From Amphimedon queenslandica (taxonomy: Eukaryota; Porifera; Demospongiae; Haplosclerida; Niphatidae), in NCBI RefSeq assembly GCF_000090795.2, contig NW_003546437.1, forward strand, positions 67,555 through 103,134: a DNA stretch of 35,580 nt, given 5' to 3'. Shown here one piece after another: positions 20,521 to 30,581 of this stretch. The number at the start of each line of letters is the position of its first letter. The first letter of the stretch is position 1. The notes below the pieces were generated by a model. It had not been told where the DNA came from, did not search any database, and worked only from the letters and a program-made list of their open reading frames with translations. Made by a program: the position numbers and the translations under genes.

Positions 20521-22194
20521 AAAATAAAGATTACTATCAACGTAATTATAGTCACATATTTTATAGATTACGTTCTAATATTATATTCATTACCTGCACC
20601 AAATAGGGAAGCAAAGGAATATTATTTTACGAAATTTATTAGAGCATTATAATACAGCCCCGAAATCGTTAATGATTTATTGCCGTGAAGTATGAAAGGC
20701 ATAGATTTTGAGAACATATCATATGACACTAAATGCAATGCTGCATCAAGTATATTGTTAGAATCAGTTTTGAAAAACAAATCCCACAAAGTAGGCGTAT
20801 TGATACATGCAGCAAATAGCATTAGGAAATTGAAGTTGAATAGTTTAATGATTTTGGTGAGCTATGCCACACAAAGCAAAGTGAGCCCCATTTTTGTGAA
20901 TCAGCATGTTTGTATCCTTATGACAGTTATGATGGCAAATTAGAGAGCCTAATCGCAATCGCTGTTGATGCGAATGGCATCTGTTATATAGTAGGGATTC
21001 TTGATGTGTCGTATATTGATAGAGTAGCAGAATGTAATGATGATAGTGACTCTGAAGACGACAATTTTCATAACAATAGAATGTATACTAATAAGAGAAA
21101 GCCTGCCCTCAAATGGCACTGTACAGATAGGTGCAAGCCCTTATAAGAAAGTGAAGTTAGTTCTATTATTGATGTTACACATTTTGATGAACCTATTAAA
21201 GAATTTAGGAATCATTTAGATGCATGTGACAATTTTTACATGCATTTAGATGCATGTCACTCTTCCCTTGCTGAAGATGTAGCACAATTGCTGAAATTAA
21301 AAATCAGTGAAGCAGAAGAGATTGAATTTAATAATGTATACTATGCTATTAATGATGGTGAAGTACACCCATTTAGAAAACCAAACTTTGATACTGTACT
21401 TTATTTTTAGCATTCAGATGCTATTGACGAGTTTAAGAAAGCTTTGTCAGATCTGGCTGCTAATGCTTGCAGCTGTGAGAAGCTGTTAAGAAAAAATGTG
21501 TCACTGAAGCTATAAATTTAGATAGCAATGTTTCAAATATCCTATTAGATTACATTAGAGAGAATGATCCTACAGCACTAAATAAAGTTATGTATATTTG
21601 TAATCATTGTAAACCAATCATTATAAAAAATGAAGTTCCAGCACGTTGTGTGCTCAATGGGTTAATGTGTGAGCCACTACCCAAAGAGTTAGAAAATTTG
21701 GATCCTTTAGGTTGCCAGTTAATATAGAGGGCCAAGTGTTTTCAGACAATTGTTAGGCTAGGCAAACACACCTTAAAAGTGCATACATTATAATTCTTTA
21801 AAGGCTCTTAAAGGTGCAATGTTTTGTTTACCTCTTCCCCTTGAAAACACAATGGCAACTTTAATTGACGTTGGTATAGATTCTAATCATTTGCCTAATC
21901 CAGAAAGTTATATTATTATTAATGGACAACCTACTAAAACAAATAATGTCTGGTGTAGTTTAGTTCATGTAAAATAAAATAAAATCAGCATAAGAATATT
22001 TAAAAATAATTGTCCTTACAGAAACATAGACGATGATTCAATTGATAAATCGTCAAAAAATGTTACACAAGTAGTCAGCAATACTACTTGTAAAATGCTT
22101 GAAAAAGCAAACGATTAAGATTTAGAAGGCCTTTCGGCGTATACGATTGGAAATCTAAATAGTAAAATTGTAACGGGTCCTGATATCAGTCAAT
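20521..22194 (+). pseudogene. Helitron N-region, second segment
   Basis: Carries NTAPKSLMIYCREV, then ENISYDTKCNAASSILLES, VGVLIHAANSIRKLKL and a long stretch from CLYPYDSYDGKLESLIAIAV to NTVLYF-like text. Further on come NACSCEKLLRKNVSL, YICNHCKPIIIKNEVPARCV and NGLMCEPLPKELENL, a zinc-binding-type segment found upstream of the Helitron helicase-like domain. NSLKALKGAMFCLPLPLENT, LPNPESYIIINGQPTKTN and LSAYTIGNL follow. These phrases, in this order, match what I know of Helitron replicase N-regions in animals. Shifts occur near 20,880, 21,150, 21,410 and 21,720, with additional stops. The segment is cut at about 22,194 by the first non-autonomous copy. Confidence 0.75.
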
Positions 22195-22532
22195 TAGTAA
22201 CGCAGTAGCGTTACTAAGTAGGATTCACCCCAAAGAAAATGGCTACCACGACTTTTGCATTCTTGCTATACTGGGAAAATGAGCTCTAATGCTTACCAGA
22301 CTTCTTAGAGGACCTTCTCTTGACCAGAAGACTCCAATGGTACCACTAGCTTGGCTGTAAACCTTGTAGAAGAGCAAATTCAAAAAATGGCGAACCCGCC
22401 ATTTTCTTCAGCCACCTTTTATTCATCTTCATCATCATCATCAAGAAAGTTAGTCCTGTTAATTCAGTTGGCAAACTGTATCTCAAAATTGGTTGGTGCT
22501 ACAAGACTAAATCTTACACCACTCTACTTTAA

Positions 22533-23281
22533 CCCTTTAACACCGAAATTAGTTTTGGAATAAAAATAATTTCTGGTGGTACTAGTTGAGCAATGCATAT
22601 CTCTCAAGATCTTGTCCTGCAAGACTTGAAACTTACTAGCAGCGTTTATGGGATGTTCATCCTTAGATAGAAGAAGTATAATAGTAAATGAAGCGGCATA
22701 AAGCAATGCAGCGTCTAATGTAAAGATACTCACCGCTTTTCTGAAATACACGGACATGGCGAAGGGAAAGAGAGAGATGTATCATGTTAAGCAGGACCTA
22801 GTAGGCAGGATATGAAAGAATGAAGAGGCAGAAGTCAGTGGAGAAGATGCTACGAGTAGAAACACCACTGTGATTGGTCGAGAAGCCATGGTTGCTAAGC
22901 CGTTGCTAAGCAAAATGTGGCCACACCTACCGCTTTTCTCCATTGAAATGTTAGGCAAAGCAGCTCTCTCGAGTCGCTCGCCTTTTCTACTCACTTCTAG
23001 AGGATTTCACAAGCCAAAGGTAAGTCTAAACATTCTGTCTTTTGTTGGTGACTTACCTCGGCCGCTGATCATTTTGAACAGTTTGTGTTGCGCTAATGGA
23101 CTTTTCTACCTGTATACTCTGTTTTCAGTCTTTGACAACGTTATACATGTTAGAGAGATGAAAGGAGAACCTTTTAAAGCTATCTAGAATGTTATATTTC
23201 CATAAATAAAAAAGAAAATAACAATTATACTACACCCCCTCATGTAATTGACGTACAAGTACGTCTATCGGTGTTAAAGGG
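22533..23281. mobile_element. piggyBac-like MITE flanked by TTAA
   Basis: A 14-base perfect terminal inverted repeat, CCCTTTAACACCGA at the left and its reverse complement at the right, is flanked on both sides by TTAA (22,529-22,532 and 23,282-23,285). TTAA duplication and ends starting CCC are the known signature of the piggyBac superfamily. The 749 bases contain no transposase; the open frames inside show no domain. A subterminal near-palindrome GACGTACAAGTACGTC lies about 20 bases inside the right end. The second copy of the host element, at 26,417-26,425, has the unoccupied site (TCTACTCCAACAG). Confidence 0.85.
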
Positions 23282-23944
23282 TTAATTGGCTATGTGCAGA
23301 TCCATATCTGATCAGATCATTCTTCAAGTAAAGATAAAATGATACTGGACTGCTAGATTGAGCCATCATAGCTGCATGCCGCCAATTTGTTCATAAACGG
23401 AGAATGTGCTCCAAATTTTGGGTGTGGTCGCGCATGCTCAGATCTGCCGCTCTGGAAGAAGCAATTAATTTTTTTACCAAGCTATGCTTGGAATCTGCTA
23501 CTGCATTACTTTAGTGGAGGTTTTCAGCTAAAACAAGGTATTAATCTTACATATTACTGTTTTATCAAGTGTGTGATTTAATTTTATTTGAAAAAACAAA
23601 CAATTAATTAATGTTATGGTATGCAGTGATAATATCAATGAAACAGCCTGTAAGAACAGGAATAGCTCTAACATTGCAGGAAAGATGGACACTCAGCTCA
23701 CAGCTTCTTGAACAAAGTCTTGTGTCAAGACTAGTATTAATTTCACTTGTCATCAGGATAGTTGATATTCCTTCAACATGTCTATTCATTGCTGTCTGTC
23801 ATAAATGATGTAAAGTCATAACAATGATTATAATAAAGAAAATTATTGCTTGTGTAAAATCAACAAGCATCACAATGGCAACTAAAGAAATATTATAAAT
23901 ATTATAAAAAATCAACACAAACAAGAACATAAAAAATTTAAAAA

Positions 23945-24147
23945 GACAAGATGAAGTAGGATTCCGAACGACCAACGAAAATACGAAATGAAAATCCTAC
24001 TCGTGATGCAAATTCTACTCTACATTGCAAGGTGATCTGTGATGCTTACATAATGACATTGAAAGTACAATGTAGAGTAGAATTTTGAGTCACGAGTAGG
24101 ATTTTCATTTTGTATTTTCGTTGGTCGTTTGGAATCCTACTTAACCT
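23945..24147. repeat. Large palindrome at the 3' end of copy 1
   Basis: The arms begin AAGTAGGATTCC and run about 75 bases through AACGACCAACGAAAATAC, ATGAAAATCCTACTCGTGA and AATTCTACTCTACATTG. The loop of about 45 bases includes GTGATCTGTGATGCTTACAT. The AGTAGGATT motif also occurs near the 5' end of the element at 22,215. Confidence 0.85.
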
Positions 24148-24174
24148 TTTTTTTTTTAATTTTTCATGTTCTAA

Positions 24175-26094
24175 TATAAATAAATAAATGTAAAAGAAGT
24201 GCCAATAGACAATAGGCAAAAGCATCTTGATTTGTTATGCATTCATACTTCATTTCCAACTGGACAATACGAAGAGCATCATCCCATACCAAGCAATCCT
24301 GCACAGACTTTATCATTTAGTGAATACATAAAATCTAGACTTTTAAATAAAGATTACCACTTTTGTAGAAATCTTTCATATTGTCGGCACTATTACAGAA
24401 TAAAAATTTACAAAGCCTTACAAACTGTCAAACATAATTTATTAAAAGCAACAGGAGGCAACGTTGGTCATATTGTTGCTGAAATATTTTAAAAAATGAA
24501 TGTTTCATATGAAGAATTTGAGGGCAATTTAAGTACCGTGTTGGCTCTAATACGGGGCACAAATTAACATTGGTTGCATTTGAAGGGTGAAGTCAAAGCA
24601 ATGATTGCTCAGTATCGCTCACCAACACGTTTCCTAACATTAAGTTGTGCTGACTACGATTCAGCTGATATAGCTCAATATTTAAGAAAAGTAAATAATG
24701 CTCCTCAATCATATAGTATTTCTAGATTATGTACTGAGGACCCGTTTAAGTATCGCGACAATTTTCATACAGGTTTAAGGATTTCTTTCATATAGTTATT
24801 CTCCACAGGTGTTATGGGCAAAGTAGAGCAACATTATGTTAAAAAAGAATATCAAATGTGTTGAGGGCCTCATTATCACATCCTCCTATGGATTGAAAAT
24901 GCACCTATTGTCGGTATTGATTGTCCAGGAGAAGTCTGTTCTTTCATACAAGATATAAATACTTGTCATACCTGATAGTAATACGTTGCTTGATTTAAAT
25001 TTTTAGGTATCAAAATACCAAACGCACAAGTGCTGCAAATGCTGCAAGTGAAATATTGGTCAGCAAGACCATTGTATCTAGATGCCGATATGATTTTTCT
25101 AGACAAGTGATGTCGAAAATAGCTTGAAATCATGCAATAAAATATATTATCTCAAACGAAATGAAAAAGAATTACGAGTCAACTACCATCCTTTACTGCT
25201 AAAATTGTGGCGTGCAAATATGGACTAGCAATACATAGCAGAGAGGGGTCTTTCCTAAACAGAGTATGTAACTGGATTTGTCATTAAAGCAAAAAAGAGT
25301 CATGCACAGGACTTATGGGATGAAGTCAGTAGCTCTGACAACATATAAAGCAGGCTTTGCAAAATTGGACAAAAATTACTTTAAGCTAAAGATGTAGGAC
25401 TATATAAAGCTAGCGATCTTCCTCTCGCTAAAAGTTTATACACGAAATCAGTAACTGTACAGTATGTTAATGTGTACTTGCCTCATAAGAGGAGCAAAAA
25501 ATCAAAAACTATTTATAGTGAACTAAAATTGATTGATCTTCTAAAGACACTTTTAATCCTAGCATAATTGAAGACTTTTTTATGCTACACGACCAAATGA
25601 CATCAAAGATGTATCTCTTTACGAATTTGTTGCCAATTTCAAATTTGATAAAATAGGAGAAATGGATAAGGAGAATGTAAATGTTAATTAAAGCCAGTCC
25701 TTCCAAACCATAGGAAATATAATCCTATGCAAGAAGCGGAAAGACACGATTGTTATTACTGACTAATATTTTTATTTGTGCCTTTAAGAGATGAGAGCAC
25801 ACTCTTAATGGAATGAGAAGCAATTTAAGAAGCTTTTAGGCAACAGAGAGGCATCTATACGTGGCACTGAGAATCATTTCGACAAACTGCAGAAATTTTT
25901 AGTAGCTGAACGTAATTGAATGAAAATAGTCAATGCAAGAAATAAAACCGGTTTCACTGAAGAACTTCCTGATAACAAAGATGATGAACCTCAATTACTG
26001 GGTGAAATAATGGAAGCAGTAGCTGATGTTGCTGACATGCATATTAATTTGCCTAATTTAATATTAGAGCAATAAGAGGCAATTTTTAATGTTC
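24175..26094 (+). pseudogene. Helitron helicase-like/Rep nuclease segment
   Basis: Resumes as NVKEVPIDNRQKHLDLLC, then FPTGQYEEHHP and SFSEYIKSRLLNKDYHFCRN, the conserved start of the Helitron helicase-like domain. Next come MIAQYRSPTRFLTLSCADYD and YSISRLCTEDPFKYRDNF, then GPHYHILLWIE at about 24,866-24,898, whose HYH is the HUH metal-binding motif of the rolling-circle nuclease; a TGA sits directly before it. Later blocks are EKELRVNYHPLLLKLWRANM-like text, and YVTGFVIKAKKS at about 25,267, where the usual YxxxY is Y-V-T-G-F, so the second tyrosine is lost. LYKASDLPLAKSLYTKSVTV and VQYVNVYLPHKRSK follow. Many stops and shifts. The segment is cut at about 26,094 by copy 2. Confidence 0.85.
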
Positions 26095-27229
26095 ATTAGT
26101 GACGCAGTAGCGTTACTAAGTAGGATTGATCCCCAAACAAAATGGCTGCCACGACTTTTGCAGCCTTGCTATACAAGGAAAACGAGCTCCTATGCTTACC
26201 AGACTTTTAAGAGGACCTCATCTTGATCAGAGGACTCCATTGGTACCAATAACGTGGCTCTAAACCTAGTCTAAGAGGAAAGCCAAAAATCTGCAAACCG
26301 GCCATTTTGTTCAGCCACCTTTTTCATCATCATCATCATCATCAAGAAAGTCCTGGCAATTCAGTTGGCAAGCTGTATCTCGATCTTGACTTGTGCTAGA
26401 AGTATAATTCTAACACCACTCTACTCCAACAGTCTATGCGCGAATCCATGTCCCCTAAAATCATTCTCGAGAATAAGAAAAAGTGACGTTATGACTGCTG
26501 TATCAAGCCAACTTACATCCCATTGCCATTTTGTTAATTATAGAAGCATGCCATGTGCTCCAAAATTTGGGCGTGGTCGCGCATGCTCAGATCTCAGGAC
26601 TGGGAAAAGCAATTAATGTTTTAACCTAGCTAGGCTAGCTATGCTTGGAATCAATTGCATTACTTAGTGGAGGTTTCCAGCTAAAAGAAGGTATTAATCT
26701 TACATATTCTTTTATCAAGTGTTTAATGAATTATTTTAATTAACAAAAAACAATTAATGTTATAATAATGCAATGATTATGACTTTGACATCAGGAAGAA
26801 CAGGAATAGATAGCTAGGGAAGATGGAGCTTATTGAACAAGGATTCAAGTCAAGACTATTGTATTAATTTCACTTGTCATCAGTACAGTTGATATTCCTT
26901 CAGCATATCTATTTCAGGCTGTGACTGCTGTCTCTCATATATGCTGTAAAGTCATAACAATAACGAAAAAATTATTGTTTGTGTAAAATCAACAAGTATC
27001 ACAATTGCAACTAAAAACATATTATAAATATTATAAAAAAATCAACACAAACAAGAACATAAAAAATTTAAAAAAACAAGATTGAGTAGGATTCCAAACG
27101 ACCAACGAAGATACAAAACGTACAATGTAGAGTAGAATTTGCGTCATGAGAGTAGGATTTTCATTTTGTATCTTCGTTGGTCGTTCGGAATCCTACTCAA
27201 TCTTGTTTTATTTAATTTTTATGTTCTAA
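26095..27229 (+). mobile_element. Non-autonomous element, copy 2
   Basis: Same orientation and same ends as copy 1: TTAGTGACGCAGTAGCG at the left and ATGTTCTAA at the right. About 1.13 kb, without the piggyBac-like insertion and with part of the 3' palindrome deleted. Contains a (TCA)6-7 run at about 26,324. It separates the Rep and helicase portions of the Helitron. No target-site duplication could be read with confidence for either copy. Confidence 0.8.
27073..27212. repeat. Truncated palindrome at the 3' end of copy 2
   Basis: Outer arms of about 43 bases pair almost perfectly (ACAAGATTGAGTAGGATTCC with its complement, and ACGACCAACGAAGATACAAAA). The inner half of the left arm present in copy 1 is missing here, while the right arm is complete, consistent with a deletion through the hairpin. 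Confidence 0.8.
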
Positions 27230-28660
27230 AAACAGGATTTTTGATAAAATTGAGACTCATCTTATCAGTCAAAAAGAACGTGAAGACTTTTTAGAGAATG
27301 ATTCTTCAAGACTGCCTTGCTTAGATAATATCAAACCACTAAGAATGTTTATTAGTGGTGTAGGTGAAACTGGAAAATTGTTTTTTAAAAAAGGCAATAA
27401 AATGCCTAGTAGATGACATATGGCATCCAAAAAGTGGCAAAATTATGTGCTTAAGTAGCACAAACAGGTATAGCCGCATTTAATGTAGGTGGACTGACAA
27501 TTCATAGATTATTTCAGCTTCAAAAAGAGCATGAGAAAAAGACGGCTGATATTGGGCATTGAATAAAAAAGCCCAGAAAAGGATAAAAATGACACTTAAA
27601 AATTTAAAAATTATAATAGTAGACAAGGTATCTATGGTATCCAATCTAAATGTAGCATCCTTACACATGCGCTTAGAAGATATATTTGGAACTGAGGAAT
27701 GGTTTCGATCCAAAATATTTTATTTGTAGTTGACCTTTTACAATTGCCACAAGTTTATGGTAGACCAGAATTAAAAAAAAAATAACAAACTAGTAAAAAC
27801 TAGACTTGGAGCAGCAAATGCAGTTAACATATGGAAAAAAACAGTAAAATATGATGAACTAACAATCAATGAGCGGCAAAATGGAGACTAAACTTTCTTT
27901 AAAATGCTTCATTCTGTTAGGCATGGCTTTGTGACTGACAAAACTATTGATATGCTTAAGAGTCACATAGTTAAGGTTTCAATACAAGAAAAATATCAGG
28001 AATTTGAAAGTGAAGAAGCAAATCTTCCAATTTGCCTATTTTCTAAGGTATGACGCCTGCCAAAAAATTAATGAATTAACGTTAGAAAGTCTAGAAACTA
28101 AGAAAATAGAATTAACATGTGTTGATGAAAGTGGCATCATAACAAAATTTCACAAAAAAAAAAATTAGGAAAAATAAAAGACCAACCAAGTAACACAGCT
28201 GGTTTAGAACCTGTATTTTCTTTACCAGTAGGCTGTAGAGTAATGCTGAGACGTAATATTCATGTCACTGTAGAATTAGTTAATGGTGCCATTGGTACAG
28301 TAATGGGTATTTATGCTAAATGCATATCAATTAAATTTCATCATATTGATATACCTTGTGACATAGAAAGGGTAACATCTAGATTTATGCTATCTAAGAA
28401 CTTGTATGTACATAGGAAACAGTTTCCCATTATACTTTCTTATGCTATTACTATACATAAATGTCAGGGCCTCCTACTAGATACAGCCATTATTGATTTA
28501 TTGAATGATGTTTTTGGGGATGGTATGGCATATATTGCATTGTCTCGTGTATGTACATTAAATGGATTACATTTATTATCATTTGATCCTCTCTCTGTTA
28601 AAGTTAGTAATCCGTGCATTAATGAAATTAACAGGCTGAGAAGTAAATTTTGAAAAGACT
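27230..28660 (+). pseudogene. Helitron PIF1-type helicase segment
   Basis: PIF1-family helicases are superfamily 1, 5'-3' DNA helicases. After IFDKIETHLISQKER comes the Walker A region MFISGVGETGKLFFKK (about 27,347), where the usual GVGGTGKS has become GVGETGKL. AAFNVGGLTIHRLFQL follows at about 27,478. Walker B reads IIIVDKVSMVSNLNVASLHM (about 27,607), with Glu replaced by Lys. VDLLQLPQVYGRPELKK and TVKYDELTINERQNGD follow in changing frames. The last 136 residues are open and well kept: [20 protein letters not shown], then [20 protein letters not shown] with helicase motif VI-type TIHKCQG, then [20 protein letters not shown]. Loss of two catalytic residues and several shifts make it inactive. 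Confidence 0.88.
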
Positions 28661-29160
28661 TACCTCAAATCAAGAAAAGTAAAGGAAAGAAGAGAGATTC
28701 AAGTGACTGGTGTAATTGATGATGGTTAACCTTGCAGTAAGAATGCCAAGGTGTCTGTATATCATGTACAAAGTACCAATAACAGTTCTGTTACTAGCAA
28801 TAAACGTATGAGTACTGATTTACAAAAGTCTAATTACCTAAAGAAGAGTAAAGTATATAATGATAATGCTTTAACCAATCCTTGCCGCAAATAAAGAAAA
28901 GTTGATATAGGCAGTAGTACTAACAATACTGCTTTGGTATTGCCTTGCTGAAAAAATGATGATAAATTGTTTCAATTAATTTAAAAGACCTAACGACAAA
29001 ATTTAATGGCAAAGATGATGATACTTGTAGTAGTCTGATTGTATCTTTTAAACTCACAAACATTAAATGTAAACTGAAAGATGATAAAGCAAGTGTGTTG
29101 AGAAAATGACTGTTGTAGTAGTAGTCTGATTGTATCTATAAAACTGTCAAGCATTAAATT
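28661..29160 (+). pseudogene. Helitron linker between helicase and OTU
   Basis: Low-complexity, Asn/Ser/Lys-rich sequence with no domain. KDLPQIKKSKGKKR and KRMSTDLQKSNYLKKSK are readable pieces. An imperfect duplication is visible: GTAGTAGTCTGATTGTATCT appears near 29,026 and again near 29,117, each followed by AAACT and a CATTAAAT, period about 91 bases. Confidence 0.5.
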
Positions 29161-29629
29161 GAAGACTAAGTAATCCAAAAAAAGATGATTTCATCATTAC
29201 TTATGAAGAGCATCCCAACACAGATATTGAGAAGGAGACAATGGGATTATGGTTACTACCCTAGTAATGAGAAATTTGAAAAAAGGTGGTGCGAGATTTT
29301 AAACCTTAAGTTTGTAACAGCTGCTACAATCTTACCTGGTAGTCTAACTGCACCAATGTCAGATAAAAGAGTTCCTGATAGTACTCTTGATGTTCCTGGT
29401 GATGGGAACTGTTTACTTTTTGCCCTTTCATATCTCATTACAGGGTCAATTTCTCAACATTACGAATTGCAAAAGCAATTTTAGCAATATGTCCAACTTT
29501 GAAGAATTGTTTAATAGCACATAAGTGCAACCAGATATTTAAGCATATATGATAACATAAGTAAGTTCAAAATGTACAGGAATTGTGTGGGCCACTGACA
29601 CAGATTATTACAGTATAAAATATTAGGTA
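29161..29629 (+). pseudogene. Helitron OTU cysteine protease domain, truncated
   Basis: OTU domains are papain-like cysteine proteases. They are known at the C-terminus of some animal Helitrons. The frame from 29,185 reads YYPSNEKFEKRWCEILNL, then STLDVPGDGNCLLFALSYLI and TGSISQH. DGNC holds the catalytic Cys and its Asp partner region. A shift near 29,465 moves the sequence to IAKAILAICPTLKNCL, and TGIVWATDTDYYSIKYL, at about 29,574-29,625, resembles the later W-ATD-E segment of OTU domains. The catalytic His that should follow is missing because the Gypsy LTR starts at 29,630. Confidence 0.75.
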
Positions 29630-30003
29630 TGTAGTGTGGTCGTAACAACTGTTATTAGAAAAACAGCCAAGGACAATAAAAAGAGAAGGAAGAAAGGATT
29701 TAGAGAGAAATGAGAAAAGGAAGGAAGATTGGGGATAGTTCATAAGAGAGATGAGGGAAAGAGAAGTTACAGAAATGATAAAGATAATGATAACAAAGAT
29801 CAGTTCTCTAAGAGTGCAGTGAGAGCAATGATGAGACGAATTCTTGAGTTGATACTTGATAGTAGAATGAGACGAAGACGACGAACGAAAGAACGATTAG
29901 ACTGAGTGATTAATGTGTGTGTGTATGTATATTAAATAGTTGTTGACCACGTGTAAACTCGTGGTTACTATAATGAATAACAATGAGCTTATAACCACCA
30001 AAG
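29630..30003 (-). repeat. Gypsy 3' LTR
   Basis: On the minus strand it runs from about TTGGTGGTTATAAGC, next to the polypurine tract, to GACCACACTACA at 29,630, where the Helitron text stops. The end carries the expected ...ACA; the start has lost the exact TGT complement. Length about 374 bases. A TATTTAATA box-like sequence lies near 29,936. No partner LTR is in the window. Confidence 0.7.
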
Positions 30004-30016
30004 TACTCCCCCTCCA
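30003..30016 (-). promoter_or_regulatory. Polypurine tract
   Basis: TGGAGGGGGAGTAC directly precedes the LTR and follows the integrase stop, the position where plus-strand DNA synthesis of LTR elements is primed. Confidence 0.65.
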
Positions 30017-30039
30017 GTGAACAAAGTGAACGTAAATGT

Positions 30040-30558
30040 TCAACAGTAGGCTCCTAGGTGAGTTGGCCAGTGTACATGACGACCTGAAAGAGTGGTTCGT
30101 ACTGGAGAATTAGCAGTTTTGAGAATGGGATGAGGAAGAGTTGGGGGAGAGGTATCAATAGAGCTCGGTTGCTCTTAGCAGTAGTAGTAGCAGTAGAAGT
30201 GAGTGAAGTGGGGGAAGGAGAGATGGGAGGAGAGTGAGGGAGGGGAGTACGAGTAGATGAATTGTCACACTCACCATAAGCTGGCTTGATTCTAACTATA
30301 GAAACATTACTCTGTTTGCCATTCATTACCAGTGTGAAGTATTTATCAGTCTTCTTCACTACTTTGAAATGTCCATCATACAGGTGTTGTAATGTGGAAC
30401 GAAGTGTATCGTGTCGAAAAACATGTGAACAGTCATTGAGGTTTTTGTCGACATAGGATGGACGAGTGTGTGAGCGTGGTGAGACAGCTTTTACTACTTG
30501 CATTGCTGCACGGAGCTGTGTGGCAAAAGAGGAGGGATCAGGAACATGTTCAAAATCA
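30040..30558 (-). pseudogene. Gypsy integrase C-terminal segment
   Basis: Continues the integrase after the P-like insertion: [37 protein letters not shown], then [20 protein letters not shown] and [20 protein letters not shown]. This matches the C-terminal chromatin/GPY-type part of Gypsy integrases (commonly HVFVRHDAVR---PYDGPFKV). A Pro/Ser/Thr-rich tail follows, and a frame shift at about 30,110 precedes [19 protein letters not shown] and a TGA at 30,040-30,042. RSGRHV near the end is typical of this group. Confidence 0.85.
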
Positions 30559-30581
30559 AATTCTTCATTTTGCAGTGAGTG

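Larger units (their letters stand above)
22195..24174 (+). mobile_element. Non-autonomous element, copy 1 (contains a piggyBac-like MITE)
   Basis: Begins TTAGTAACGCAGTAGCG and ends CATGTTCTAA; the first and last bases (TTAG/CTAA) pair. Shares its whole non-MITE length with the copy at 26,095: TAGGATT, AAAATGGCT-CCACGACTTTTGCA, CTTACCAGACTT, CCTAC-like ends, TCATCATCATCAAGAAAG, TGTGGTCGCGCATGCTCAGA and the 3' palindrome. About 1.23 kb remains after removing the 749-base insertion. No coding region. It lies between DIS and VPIDNRQ of the Helitron protein. Confidence 0.8.
15780..29629 (+). mobile_element. Helitron with C-terminal OTU domain, cut by three insertions and a Gypsy element
   Basis: Helitrons transpose by rolling circle using a Rep nuclease fused to a PIF1-type helicase. 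The pieces occur in the expected order on one strand: basic repeat-rich N-terminus, Helitron N-region, Helitron helicase-like/Rep domain with HYH motif, PIF1 helicase, linker, OTU cysteine protease. Removing the insertions at 16,558-20,520, about 22,195-24,174 and about 26,095-27,229 leaves roughly 6.8 kb, a plausible length for an OTU-carrying Helitron. At the second site the protein text resumes on the far side where Helitron proteins continue (DIS before, VPIDNRQKHLDLLC after). The OTU domain stops where a Gypsy LTR begins, so the 3' end lies beyond the window or is lost. The coding region has dozens of stops and frameshifts and is long dead. Only the overall extent is uncertain. Confidence 0.8.

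Noticed and set aside
22870..23187. Plus-strand frame of 105 residues inside the piggyBac-like MITE
   Set aside because: No transposase motif (no DDD context, no Cys-rich C-terminus) and an opposing frame of equal length; treated as chance.
29185..29484. Independent host OTU deubiquitinase gene
   Set aside because: It follows the Helitron helicase on the same strand at the expected distance, lacks the catalytic His part, and carries a frame change.
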